From positions 64,182,354 through 64,246,353 of the forward strand of contig CM042011.1 in assembly GCA_023525715.1 (NCBI GenBank): a DNA stretch of 64,000 nucleotides, given 5' to 3'. Below are positions 12,252 to 24,954 of this stretch, in pieces. The notes beneath the pieces are model-generated. The model was not told the origin of the DNA. It searched no databases and saw only the letters and a program-made list of their open reading frames with translations. Position numbers and translations under genes: made by a program. This DNA is from Cichorium intybus (lineage: Eukaryota; Streptophyta; Magnoliopsida; Asterales; Asteraceae). How positions within the stretch are numbered: position 1 is the first letter of the stretch; each line of letters starts with the position of its first letter.

Positions 12252-13858
12252 TGTCAGCTCCTACAAATAATGATGAAGATATAAATATAAGTCCACCGAA
12301 TTCACTGTTATTTTGCACTAGTTAGAGTACAGGGTAAGCATGGTCGATTCTCAAGGACACGTGATTCAAAGATTATGCCACCTTGCACTAGGCACAAAAC
12401 TATTGTAATGGGGGGTTTATAATTGAAACGAAAAGAAAACAAAAAAACATGCAAATATTTTGAAATAAACAACAATTTAAAAATAGCCTGGTTCTAAGTT
12501 TCCAATGTTACCATTCTAGATTGAATATGTTCTCATGTGTTTGTGATTTACAACCCTAAGTCGGTTGTCAAAAATCATAAGAATCTATTCATTTATGAAT
12601 CCGACTTGTCAAAATGTCTAGTCAAAACAAGTTGTTTGGCTAAACCTAGTTTTTAGTAAACAACCTAAACAAGCTCTTAGATTCAATATAAAAACCGCAT
12701 TAAGATTTTGTACAAATTACCAACAATGTACAATTCTTTTCACAAGCTCGGAAGTGTGTGCACATGTAATCGAATTCCCTAACAAGAACGCTTGTTATTG
12801 TTACTATTATTATTTTATAAAACATTAGATGCTTTACTTGTGAACTAACAATGTAAGAATCCAATTTATCAAGGTAGCCCGTCTAAAATAAACTAAATTC
12901 AAGACTAAAAATTAGAATGAGGAAAACGAAACACTAGAATTAAATCAAAACCACATCTAACTGAAAGTTTCAATCCGAAATGATAAACATCTCTAAACCA
13001 AGAACCAGATCTAGGGTTTCTAGCCACACATGGCTAGATCAAAACAAAATTATATTAATGAAATGAACACAAATGCTTATACAAATGAAAAGAAATGAAC
13101 TAGATTGTATAATCACGAGATCCGATCTTCTACGCCTTCAAAACCTGCCTCAGATGTTCTCTGGAAGGTGAAATTAGTAGGGTTTCGTCCTAAAAGTTCC
13201 TGAAGAGGGAAAGAAGTCAGTTATTTATAGATTTAAAAATGCTCGAGTTAGCAGCGCTACTAGGTCAAAGTAGCGTTGCTAAGTTCAAATTCCCCCATTG
13301 GACTTGTGTGGCCGTTCTTCAAGTAGCGCCGCTAACTTCAAAAAGCCCGCCTTGTCTTCAAGAACCCAATTTTGCTCTAATTTCCAACCTTTTTGCTTGA
13401 TTCACCACAAATCTTACTCAAAGTCTTTTTCAAAGTGTAGTAAGTATTTCAAGCTCATTCTGGGCCAATAATACTCATAAAACGCCCTGATATCAACGCT
13501 CGTGAGCATCTTCACAATCTTTCTGTATATATATTTTCATGGTTTTGGACACAAATCTTCAGCTTCCTTATTGCTTAAAAAAATTGAACGTTCTCTCCAA
13601 TACTTTATCAACCCCATCTTCGATTACATCACATCTTGAAATCTTCTCGAAGAGGAGGATGATGATGGGCTTTCACTTCGACACGTTTTTGCTTGTGATT
13701 GCTTAGGATCTTTACCTTTAAAATAGAATGGTAATGCATATCCCTCTTTGGCCGGCTTGCTTTGCTTCACTTGACTTTGATTTAAATAGAGTTCGAGCTT
13801 TGAGTAAGCTCTTGCTTTGATTCACTTGGTTCCTAAGTGAATTTGGGAGATACTAACA
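12252..13858 (-). repeat. Probable solo LTR (about 1.6 kb), weakly bounded
   Basis: On the minus strand the sequence starts TGTTAGTATCTCCC and ends AGGAGCTGACA, giving TG...CA ends. It has a TATA box at 13222-13230 (CTATAAATA on minus) with three TAGCGNNGCTA-type palindromes just upstream (13248-13335). No coding potential is seen. The flanking 5-mers (AGAGG and ATATT) do not match, so either the ends are slightly misplaced or one flank has been lost. Superfamily unknown. Confidence 0.45.
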
Positions 13859-14096
13859 ATATTGGTATGATATAAAATGGTAAGGTTGGTATGCATTTAT
13901 ATAGGCTTAAAAATAAAATATCAAAGAATAGTGGTTATTTATGGATGAGAAGGTAGAGAATGTATGGAGAAGAGCGGTGAGAGGCTCGACCTTTGACTGT
14001 TGATCTCGACACCTGGACACCCAACACGATGTTTGTCGAGTCCTGACTATTGAGGCACCTACTGAGCCCCACTCCCCCAAGTATTATGATAGTATA
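13859..14096. other. Short unassigned spacer
   Basis: Spacer between two LTR-like segments. I see no coding frame. It may be further flank of the Harbinger relic interrupted by the insertion at 12252-13858. Confidence 0.35.
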
Positions 14097-16862
14097 TGAG
14101 ACACCCCAATTCTACTGTTTGCAAATACTATGGTTTTTCGTATAAATACATGAATACAAAAATACGGTTTATCAAAAACCGATAATTTACATTTTTAAAA
14201 CTGTGGGTGTTACAAATTCATACCAAATCTAACCATAGTAAGCAAGAGAAGGATTAAACCTTGCGTCCAAGTTAGGAGCTAACTCAAGCTCCACTCCAGC
14301 TAAACTTCATCGCATTTATAGCAACTTATTTTAACCTGTAATACATGGCAAAACATAGAATACGTAAGACAAAAATGTCTCGTGAGTTACATGAGTTTTA
14401 GACTCAAACCTTTAACTTCTTTTTCCAACTTTTTATAAAATTTACATCATAAAACTTCTGTCAAAACATTATAGTAATAACATACTATAACTCTTTACTT
14501 CTCTATATTATTTCATAACATACTTTGGAAAAATAACATCTTTCAAAACCTTATAGTAGTAACATACTATAACTCTTTACTTTTCAAAATCACTTCATAA
14601 TATACTTTACAAAAATAGCTTCTTTCTTACTTTCTTTGACTGGTTTTATAAGCTTGCTGGATTTTTATACTTAGTGCTTTAATCACCATAAGTGATACCC
14701 CAAGTCTCTATGGCTAGAAAGAACGGATCAATCCTCACCATAGAAGTGCTGAGGCAATCTACTTCGCGATGGGGCTTTTTTCCTAGTAGACCCATTACCT
14801 AACCCGGGTAGGTTGGAACATAGTTCCCTTACTAACGCTGCTTGCTACAATTACCAGTCATACAAAACATTTTCTGCTTACTTTAACATTACTTACTTAC
14901 ATAGTGGCTAATTGCCAAACTTCACTATTTCATGTCTTTATGGCTGAATGCCAAATTCATAACTTTTATTTCACATAAACCATATGTTTAAAACATGTCT
15001 TTATAACATTTTAGGCTTAATGCCAAATCATACTTTCCAAACATCTTATGGCTATATGCCCGTTTGTACTTGAAAACATATACAGTTTGTAACCAAAACA
15101 TACTTCTTAAACATCTTGTGGCTATATGCCTATCCATACTTGAAAACATATACAACTTGTAATCAAAATATACTTTCACATATTTGGTTCATACACCAAC
15201 ATACTTTCACTTAAGTTGACTTGTAGTTCAAAACATAACTTCAAATATAGCATTATACTTTCACAACAAGTTAAAAATAATACTCTTGCATATAATTTCA
15301 CATAAAGAGGTTTTTATAAGAAATCTTGAATATACTTACTTGCCATGTACCCCAGAATGGGTAAAAATACTGCATGTACTCACCTCATGAGTTGGTAGTA
15401 GATTGTCTAAATGTTCCTCGCCTTCACACTCTTTCATGATTCGACGATCATTTGTTTTGTACCTACTATTAACATATAATACATTAACAGCTACTAAAAC
15501 TGACTTTCTTTCTTTTAAAGTCCTTTAACTTTCAATTATGAGACTATGGGTCAATACAAGTGTATAACCCTCAATAAACTAACTTTATATGAATTTATAT
15601 ACTTCCCGAAATACACGTATTTTACTACAGTACTCTCGGAAGGTCGTATTCATGTTTTAAAAATTTTCTACATGTTTTCATACCATTTTAAGCTTATGGT
15701 ATGAATTATAGGTCAATCAGACAGGTCTAGCACCAAGTTCAAAACTCAAAAATGGCATTTTCTTAACAGACAATATGCACGACTCGTGCATATTTTGGAC
15801 TTCATGGAGCACGACTCGTGCTTAGTATGTTTGGCATTGTACTTTGATCTACAGGGGAGCACGACCCGTGCATAAAAGAGCACGACTCGTGCTCTAGCTG
15901 CAGAACCCAAATTTAGTCCGATTTTTGCACTGTAGCTTCCTGTTTTTGCACATTAAATCCTTATTCCAGTTCTTAATCATTTAAGGTTTATTCCATGACT
16001 AAAACCATCCATTAACATCTGGTTTTAACTCATTGAAATCAACTCAATCATATAAGTGCAGAAATTAGGGTTCTTGAACCAAAAACCCCAAAATCCACAA
16101 GATCATCAATCTCTTTTGTTTCAAACTCATGTTCTTATCATATGAACATGTTTTAAGCTTAGAAATCATATAACTATGATGGATCATACTGAAATTACAG
16201 TTTCTAATCCATCTACACAAAACCCACCAAGAACACTTAGGTTAGAACCCAAATTACTAACCTCAATTGCTTGAAACTTCCAATTCCAAGCTCCAAACCC
16301 GTTTTCCACTTTGAATCTTCACAGCATCTGCATATATCGCACACAAGAACCCCTCCCGATGCTTCTACACGTTTCCTGCACTTCTGGGAGATTTTTCTCT
16401 CTTTTTATAGTTCACAATATTACCATTTAGTCCCTAAGGTTCCACTTCTTGAACTTTAGCCACCATAATCAATTCTTTATCACATGAAACTTTCTTTTCA
16501 TATATTTTTGCCACAATCAAACAATATTCTTACATATTTGATCCTTCATATGGTCAAATGACCAAATTACCCTTTTATGGTAAAATGACCAAATTACCCT
16601 TTTATGGTAAAATGACCAACTTACCCTTACAAATATACTTTTATTACACCAACTTCTACTTCTCACAATTTTACCCACAATTATTTTTATACCAAGGTCC
16701 AAAATAAGGCAAAAGACTAGTTTGCCCTTCTTTACCAAATTTTCTCCAAATTCTTGGAATTTTACTACATTTCCCGCTACATTATTTCGATATTTTCAAA
16801 ATTTTAAATCTTTACCTTAAACATTATCTTGAATATAAATTCAAGATTTTTGGGTCGTTACA
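14097..16862 (-). mobile_element. Solo LTR (2,766 bp), Ty3-type (Tekay/Del-like)
   Basis: On the minus strand it begins TGTAACGACCCAAAAATC and ends GGGGTGTCTCA. A perfect 5-bp target duplication GTATA flanks it (14092-14096 and 16863-16867), proving an intact solo LTR formed by LTR-LTR recombination. The 'TGTAACRMCC' start and length over 2 kb are typical of plant chromovirus (Tekay/Del) LTRs. That lineage call is by resemblance only. It contains four copies of GCACGAYTCGTGC (15777-15892) and a short tandem TTTATGGTAAAATGACCAAA-type repeat near 16570-16620. There is no coding sequence. Confidence 0.85.
15777..15892. repeat. Array of four GCACGAYTCGTGC palindromes
   Basis: Copies at 15777-15789, 15809-15821, 15859-15871 and 15880-15892. 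Each is a 13-mer of 6+1+6 symmetry; three are identical, and the third has ACCCG in place of ACTCG. Confidence 0.95.
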
Positions 16863-16899
16863 GTATAGTTATGGGGAAAATCAATATATTAATGTCATA

Positions 16900-18090
16900 T
16901 TTGGTCACTTAAGTTTTGAGTTTGTGCTCATTTGGTCACTTAACTTCATTTAAGTTATAAAATATCATTTAACTTACAAATTTTGTTCTGAAATGGTCAC
17001 TATGACCTGCAATAATAGGTTACCATATTTTTTAAGCTATTTAAGGTCGCTAAACTTCTAGTTTTGGCTATCAAAGGTCACTGAACTTTTTTTGGTTATA
17101 ATTAGTCACTAAACTTTATAAACTATGTCCATTAGTCTTTATATGTTTTTACAATTCACTTTTACAACTTTATTTTTCTTTCGTTTTCATATATTTTTTT
17201 CAGTTCTTTTATAAATTTATTTTTTAATTCGCTTTTTACATGTTTTTTCACAATTCGCTTTTATATCTTGATTTTTTTATTGCATTTTTATGGTTTTTCA
17301 CAAGCTATTTTTATTACATTTATTAGTTCGTTTTCGTGTTTTTTTTCAAATACATGTTTACAACTTTCTTTTTTATTTGTTTATATATGTTTGTTTGTTT
17401 TTATAACTTCATTTATTTAATTTGCCTATTAGGTGTCAAATAATAAAGCTTTTAAATTATTAATCTAAATGATAACATCAAAATTATCAGTTTCTTATGC
17501 ATCCAATAACAATAAACTGATAATTATAATATTATTATTTAGATCAATACTTTTGTAATTTAGTTATTTGACACCTAATTGTCAAATTAAATAAATGTAG
17601 TTATAAAACAATAAACATATATAAATAAAAAAAATTAAAGTTGTAAAAATGTATTTAAAGAAAACATGAAAAAAAACAAAAAATTAAAATAGAAAATAAA
17701 TTGTGAAAAAAATGAAAATGAAGTAAAAAGGAAGTTATAAAAGCAAATTGTGAAAAATATAAAAAAGAAATAAAAATTAAAGTTATAAAAACAAATTGTA
17801 AGAAACATATGAAAGTGAAATAAAAATGAAATTGTAAAAAAAAATTATGAAAAAAAATATATAAATGAATAGGCACAAATATAAAAGTTTAATGACAAAT
17901 TATAGCCCAAAAAAGTTCCGTGACATTTTATAGCCAAATCTAGAAGTTCAGTGAACTTAAATAGCCTAAAAGAATATGATAACCTATTATTACAGGTTAC
18001 AGTGACCATTTCAAAACAAAATTTTCAAGTTAACTAACATTTTATAACTTAAAATGAAGTTAAATGACCAAATGTGACCTTAACCCTATT
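16900..18090. mobile_element. Large foldback (long inverted repeat) element, about 1.2 kb
   Basis: The left half (words such as TTTGGTCACTTAACTTCATT, GAAATGGTCACTATGACCTG and AATAATAGGTTACCATATT) recurs as its complement in the right half (AATGAAGTTAAATGACCAAA, CAGGTTACAGTGACCATTTC, AATATGATAACCTATTATT). The symmetry centre is near 17495. The arms span nearly the whole element and diverge by roughly one base in ten by eye. Interiors contain degenerate repeats of TTCACAATTCGCTTTTA. Exact ends and TSD could not be fixed. Most likely a Mutator-type or other DNA-transposon MITE. Confidence 0.7.
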
Positions 18091-18475
18091 TCTAATGTCG
18101 AATCAGGATCAACCAGGACAAAAATAAAGCATTCGGTCGAACTCTTATTTGGTGTCATGGTAATTGCGATGAATTGTCATTGACTATAGGGAAAGGCTAA
18201 AAGAATGGACCCATTATGGGACTGACAATAACATTACCGACGTATGATTATTACGTTTCAATCAGATTATTCTATTCTACCTCTTAGAAAGAAAAGAACT
18301 TAAATCAAAATACTTAATAACATGGCGATACATTTATACAAAACTTCTACCATGAGCACACGCAATGGAACCGTAGACAGTCTAGTGAAATCCACTCCAG
18401 GATTGGTCATCGAATACGAATCTTAAACATTCAGAGTCGTAATTTGACGAAGAAGTCTTCTATTTGTGATTAAAC
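18091..18475. other. Unassigned spacer
   Basis: No coding frame or repeat recognised between the foldback element and the hAT element. Confidence 0.4.
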
Positions 18476-19459
18476 TAGGGGTGGAAATTATTTGGTCCGA
18501 AACCGAAAAACCGAAAAACCAAATCGAACCGAAACCAATTTCAGACCAATTCGAATTCAGATTCGGTTGTCGGTTTGGTCCCGGACCAAACCGAATATCA
18601 TAATTGGTTTTTGGTTTGGTTTACGGTTTCCCGATCTTCAAACCGAACCGAACCGAATTACCGAATTACATTATTTAAATAATTAAAAAATAAAATATAT
18701 ATTATATACTATTAGGCTTGTATCCTTTTGCCCTTTGACCTAGACTTGGCGGACTTGATGATTTACCTTTTTTACTCAATTTTGGAATAGGGTAATAGTT
18801 TAATAGTTTCAACTTTCGTCTTTCTGACTTTCGAATTCCCGCTTGCGACTGCGACTTCGAGTTGGGACGTGGGTTCTTCGACCTTCTACTTCGTAATCGA
18901 ATAATCAACGTGAGGGAAAGGTATGGCATCTTCGATTCTTCCCTTTGATTTCTTATTTTCTGATGTTATCGATTCTTCCCTTCGATACTTCGAGTCGAGT
19001 TCTTATTGATTCTTGGCTTCTGTGATTTTTCTTGTGTAGTTGTATTTAGAATTAGACACTTTATAATGTTTGAAGTTTGTAGTTGTTTTACTTGTTTCTT
19101 TGTATTCTTCCTTTACGTGATTACCTCCTTGTTCCTGAATTGTGGTAGTTAGCCATTCTTTTTAGCTTTATATTATTATTCTTTTTAGCTTTATATTATT
19201 ATATACTTTATTCTTTATTAGATGTGAATATTGTCTATTATTAATATATTATAGTCCACTTTTGGTGTGGTATGTATGTACACGTGCATCATGTGTGACC
19301 AAATATCTCAACCTTTCGTAGATCAATAAACCTGGATCGAACTAAAAATTTAACATGAATAACAGTGCTACCCTTTATTATTTTGCTTGTAGTCGCTGAT
19401 TTTTCTTGTATAGTTGTATTCACTGGTTTTGGTTTGTATTTTGCTTTTAATTTCAGCAA

Positions 19460-21156
19460 ATGTCTCAACCGATGAATGAGGATGAACCCACTAACAATGG
19501 GGAGCCTGTCACGAATAATACTAAGCAACATGGAAAGCGAAAAGAGTATGTAAAACGATCAGTTGTGTGGTTACATTTTACGGAGTTAATTAGCAATGAT
19601 GGTAAAAAAAAGTGTAAATGCAATCATTGTGGTAAGGAATATAGTTGTGCATCTAAAAGTTGTGGTACATCTACGCTAATTAATCACATGAAAGGGTGTA
19701 CCTCTAACCCCGATAATAAAGTTGACGACCAATCGACTCTTGCATTTAATACTAACAAAGATGAAGAAAACGGGGAAAGTAAAGTTAGTTTAAATGCTTG
19801 GAGGTTTTGTCAAACAAAATGTAGAAAAGCTATTGCGGAAATGATAATAATAGATGAACTTCCTTTCAAGTTCGTAGAAAATGAAGGCTTTAGGAGATGC
19901 ATGAAAGTTGTGCAACCATCTCTTGTTATTCCAGGTAGAAAAACTGTGAGAGAAGATTGTTATCAGTTGTTTCTTGATGAGAAAACCAAGCTTAAGGCTC
20001 AACTAAAACAATCAACTTTAAGGGTTTGCTTTACAACCGATACTTGGACATCTTTGCAACGAATCAATTACATGTGTCTCACGGCTCATTACATTGATGA
20101 AAATTGGAAGTTACAAAAAAAATTATTAACTTTTGTCCAATTTCAAGCCATAGAGGAAGTGATATTGGAAGAGCCATTGAGTTATGTTTGGTTGATTGGG
20201 GTTTGCAAAACATTTTAACGGTTACTGTTGATAATGCAAGTAGCAATGATACAGCCATACAATACTTGAAAAGTAAATTTGTAAAATGGGGTAACCAATG
20301 TGTTTTACAAGGAAAATGGACACATGTAAGATGCATGACACATATTATGAATTTAGTGGTTTAAGATGGGATCAAAGATATGGGAGGTTCTGTTGATAGT
20401 GTTAGGGCATCGGTTCGGTATGTTAGACAATCACCGACACGGATAAAAAAATTTAAAGGTTTTGCAAATTTGGAAAAAGTTGAATGTGAAAAGTCATTAT
20501 CCTTAGATGTTCCTACGCGTTGGAACTCCACTTATGAGATGTTGAGTGTTGCCGTGATGTATGAGAGAGCTTTTGATAGATTAGCGAACGAGGATCTTGC
20601 ATATAAGATGGAACTTGAAGACGGGCCCGGTGTACCATCTTCGTTTGATTGGGATAACGTGAAAAGACTTGTAGCTTTCCTACAACATTTTTATCAATTA
20701 ACTTTAAGAGTTTTGGGCACAAAGTACATCACCTCAAACACTTACTTAGATTCAATTAGTTGCATTCATAATGTTTTGAAAGAATGTTCATTAAGTGGAG
20801 ATGATGATTTAAAAAATATGTCCTTGCGTATGAAGAAGAAGTTTGACAAGTATTGGGGTGAAGTTGAGAAGTTTAACTTGATGGTCTTTATTGCATCCGT
20901 GCTTGATCCGAGGACGAAATTTGATTATCTTAAGGTAATTGTATTTATAGTTTCGTTTTTTATGATTTATATTGTTGTTTTTAATACAATTATAGTGCAG
21001 TTTTTCTGCATTTATAGTGCAGTTTTTTTTGCTATTATAGTGCAGAATTTTTTGCATTTATAGTGCAGTTTGTTTGCTATTATAGTGCAGAATTTTTTGC
21101 ATTTATAGTGCCTGTTTTCTTACAATTATAGTGCAGTTTTTCTGCATTTATAGTGC

Positions 21157-21203
<47 letters not shown>

Positions 21204-22030
21204 ATTTATAGTGCAGTTTTTTGCTTTTTATAGTGCTGTTTTTAATCAATTATAGTGCATAATTTTTTGCTAATCTATTTTGTTTTGTTTTAATTAGGTT
21301 ACTCTTTCTAGTATGTGCGGTGATAAAGAAGGAGAAAAAGTTAGTGCCTTATGTAAGAGTGCATTGTATGAGCTCTATAATGAATACAAAAGGATTCATT
21401 CCGATCAACATGTAAAGAGTTCTTCATTTCAAACTTCCAAATCATCTAGCTCGGGTTCCCAAAGTCCTCCTGATGTGGGTTTATTTGGTAGTAGTAGTGA
21501 TGCCATTAGATCACTTCGAGAGAAAATGTTAGCCGAAGTGAAAAGGAGGAAGGCAGAATCGGGTGTGGCGACTGATTCAAAGTCCGAGCTAGATAGATAC
21601 TTGACAGAGGATATTGAAGAAGACGATGAATATTTTATGAGTGACAATTTCACTGTTTTGGGTTGGTGGAAAAGAGGTGTGGTTTGTTTCCAATCTTATC
21701 GCTTGCTGCTCGTGATGTGCTAGCTATTCCTATCTGAACAGTGGCATTAGAATCTAGTTTTAGTACCGGAGGAAGGGTACTTGATACATTTAGAAGTTAT
21801 TTAACTCCAAAAATTGTGCAAGCGTTAATATGTTGTCAAGATTGGATCCGTTCTAGTGATGTTGATGTCAACGTGGAAGAAAAAATTGAAGAACTTGAGA
21901 AGTTTGAAGATGGTAAGTTGGTATTTACTTTCTTATAATGTTTGTTTCATTTTTTCAAGTATTGACTTTTAATTGTTCAATTGTAGACTTGCGACAATCG
22001 ACGACGGAATCAACGGTTCTTGATGTGTGA
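19460..22030 (+). pseudogene. hAT transposase, BED zinc finger / RICESLEEPER-like, mildly decayed
   Basis: Exons: 19460-20935, 21298-21912 and 21987-22030, joined by GT-AG introns. Domain order: BED zinc finger (CNHCGK ... HMKGC, about residues 53-75); RNase H-like catalytic core with CFTTDTWTS and, after a frameshift, LTVTVDNASSND and HVRCMTHIMNLVV; the plant hAT mid-region with VPTRWNSTYEML and ASVLDPRTKFDYLK; and the C-terminal dimerisation block with FPILSL, FSTGGRVLD and ALICCQDWIRS. Lesions: a frameshift in the A-run near 20115, a stop at 20362, a frameshift near 21670-21690, and a TGA near 21736 where the family has Ser. Few lesions suggest recent loss of function. Such genes are sometimes domesticated (DAYSLEEPER), but these breaks argue against it here. 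Confidence 0.88.
20985..21275 (+). repeat. TTATAGTGCAG minisatellite in transposase intron 1
   Basis: Eleven copies of TTATAGTGC(AG) at roughly 22-bp spacing inside the first intron (20936-21297), alternating between TGCATTTATAGTGCAG and GCTATTATAGTGCAG forms, and split by a poly-T run (about 21159-21200). Confidence 0.9.
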
Positions 22031-22390
22031 TCGGGATCAAATCAAACTTTGGCGACTTACTAGGAACAACTTTTGAACTTCATGTTTTAAATTTTTTTTG
22101 GAACTTGGAAGTTAAACTTTATGTTTCTAGCTAGTACCACTTTATCATATTATGTATGGATCTTTATTATTTTTTGTTTGAAATTTGTAAGTTATGTTTG
22201 GAAAATTGCAACAATTTTTGTTTTGGTACGAAATTCGGTTTTCTTGGTCTCAAACCGAACCAAACCGAATTCGAATTCGGTTTTCGGTTTGGTCTGCAGC
22301 CAGTTGAATTCGGTTTGGTTCGGTTTACGGTTTGGTCCAAAAAAATTTGAAACCGAGGAAACCGATCCGAGGAAACCGATTTAATGATTG

Positions 22391-23280
<890 letters not shown>

Positions 23281-23291
23281 CATTCGAGTGT

Positions 23292-23799
23292 ATTCTCAGA
23301 GAATGGATGGTAGCATTCTTTAAGTTTTTTTAGATGCATTCTCAGAGAATGGGTGAAATTTTAATTACAGAACATGCGTATTAGCTAATACAAAGACTCA
23401 ATTCTCCGAGAATACTCAGTTTTCAAATCAACAGCATGACTACTACTGATGATATTCTCCGAGAATTTTATATTTCTAACATTCAATTGCAACATTCTCT
23501 GAGAATATGTGTAAATCGGTATTAGTATTTATGGAAGTCGGTAAGCATAAATGTAGAAAACACATTCTCGGAGAATGGGTATACAAAGAATGACTCTCAT
23601 TCTCAAAGAATGGAGTACACAAAGATATGCATACAGCTACGTTCAACTGGGTGTGACTCTCATTCTCAAAGAATGGGTCATAAAATACACTCAAATTCTC
23701 AAAGAATACAAAGAAGATGTGAACTATTCTCAGAGAATACACTTTATTTTGGTTTATAATTCTCTAGAAGAAGGAAGATATGAACTATTATCAGAGAAT
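23292..23799. repeat. Twelve-copy array of the palindrome ATTCTCNGAGAAT
   Basis: Perfect 13-mers ATTCTC-N-GAGAAT at 23292, 23338, 23401, 23454, 23494, 23564 and 23726. One-mismatch forms ATTCTCAAAGAAT occur at 23599, 23662 and 23695, and degenerate copies near 23758 and at 23787. Spacing is irregular (19-70 bp) and the spacer sequence is not repeated, so this is not an ordinary tandem repeat. The centre base varies (A, C, T, G), which keeps the dyad intact. Several copies extend to C...GGG. Its host element is unknown. Confidence 0.93.
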
Positions 23800-24029
23800 C
23801 CCATTTTTTCCAAGCGAAGCGACATCCCAATTTTACTCCACCTCCGTCTCTCATACCAGATCGAGGTGTGCGTGTGCGTGTTTGCGATTGCATATAATTT
23901 TTGAATTCCGACCGTACTTACCTTCTGTCGTTTTATCCAATGGATTTGTGTTTAATCTCTCTCCTCATCGATTTTTTTACTAACAGTAGTTGAACGCAGA
24001 AGAAAAAAAGGCGGAGATCAATTACGCAG

Positions 24030-24121
24030 ATCCGCCGCCTCCGCCTCCATCACCGACCAACGCCGATCTCCGCTTCCTCCGCCTCCATCAGTTCCGAACG
24101 CCGCTTCCTCTGCCTCCATCA
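24030..24121 (+). repeat. Short minisatellite, CGCCGNTTCCTCCGCCTCCATCA-like
   Basis: Three imperfect copies, about 30-38 bp each, of a unit ending in CCTCCATCA. Short low-complexity frames cover it on both strands, but none looks like a gene. Confidence 0.65.
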
Positions 24122-24280
24122 ATTTTGATTTCGAAGATGTGATTTTGAGATAGGGCACGCTCGAAGATTTGTTACTGTATTTCAAAATTTCTTGCCTCGT
24201 TAAATTACCGATCGTAACCTTGAAGAATGAAGGAACGTGATTAAGACCTACGATCGCACAATAGTTAGGATCCGCATTTG

Positions 24281-24283
<3 letters not shown>

Positions 24284-24376
<93 letters not shown>
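24284..24376. repeat. (AT)n microsatellite
   Basis: About 93 bp of uninterrupted AT. Confidence 0.97.
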
Positions 24377-24377
<1 letters not shown>

Positions 24378-24446
24378 CAAGTAGGTAATTAAGAATCTCT
24401 TAAACACGAAATTGGTTTTCACTTCCCACCCGCGAATAACTAGCTC

Positions 24447-24560
24447 ACTCGCCGATAACTTCCCACTGGACGATAACTTCTCACTCGCCGATAATTGCCC
24501 ACTTGCCGATAACTTCCCTACTCGCTGATAACTTCTCCACGATCTCGCCGATAACATCCC
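24447..24560 (+). repeat. ACTCGCCGATAACTTCCC minisatellite
   Basis: Six imperfect copies of an 18-bp unit, each holding a GATAA word. It is followed by two copies of AACCGGCCATGTTCTCCA about 60 bp apart (near 24577 and 24641). Confidence 0.85.
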
Positions 24561-24954
24561 ACAATCGGTTTACGGTTCCTCATCAACCGGCCATGTTCTC
24601 CATTATAAGTTAGATGATCTGTTATTAGTTACGAAATGCAACCGGCCATGTTCTCCACTATTAGCTGCAACCGTGAAAGGCAAGGTAAATACCGATGCAA
24701 CCATAAATCGGTAAAAGAAAGTTCTTACTCGAATCTGGAATCATGGAGAGAAATCATTTCGAAGATTTCTGTGTCGTCACAGCATCCGGATCCAAGGTAA
24801 TTGAATATTGTTCCTCGGTTGAAAATTTGTTGGTTAAGGTAACGTGAGCCAACATCTTAGTTTGTTTGTAAATTTAGCATTGTATTTGGGTGTTAATTCA
24901 CTGTGTATGTAATTTTAGCATTGAATTTATTTATAAGTTCACGTTTTGTCCCAC

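Larger units (their letters stand above)
18476..22390 (+). mobile_element. hAT transposon (about 3.9 kb) carrying a BED-type transposase relic
   Basis: The left end TAGGGGTGGAAATT is a hAT-type terminus. Both subterminal regions are dense with ACCGAAAC/AACCGAACC words (18500-18670 and 22240-22380), as hAT binding arrays are. Between them lies the transposase pseudogene. I do not see the matching right terminal repeat (complement of TAGGGGTGG) or the 8-bp duplication; the flank GATTAAAC at 18468-18475 has no clean partner. The right end may therefore be truncated near 22380. Confidence 0.75.

Noticed and set aside
19460..22030. Domesticated hAT transposase (DAYSLEEPER-type host gene)
   Set aside because: Two frameshifts, two in-frame stops and surviving terminal/subterminal transposon repeats indicate a transposon pseudogene.
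23292..23799. CRISPR-like array
   Set aside because: Repeats are 13 bp, spacing varies from 19 to 70 bp, and the context is a plant chromosome.
23292..23799. Heat-shock elements (nGAAnnTTCn)
   Set aside because: The half-sites are TTC...GAA separated by five bases; the spacing does not fit heat-shock factor sites.
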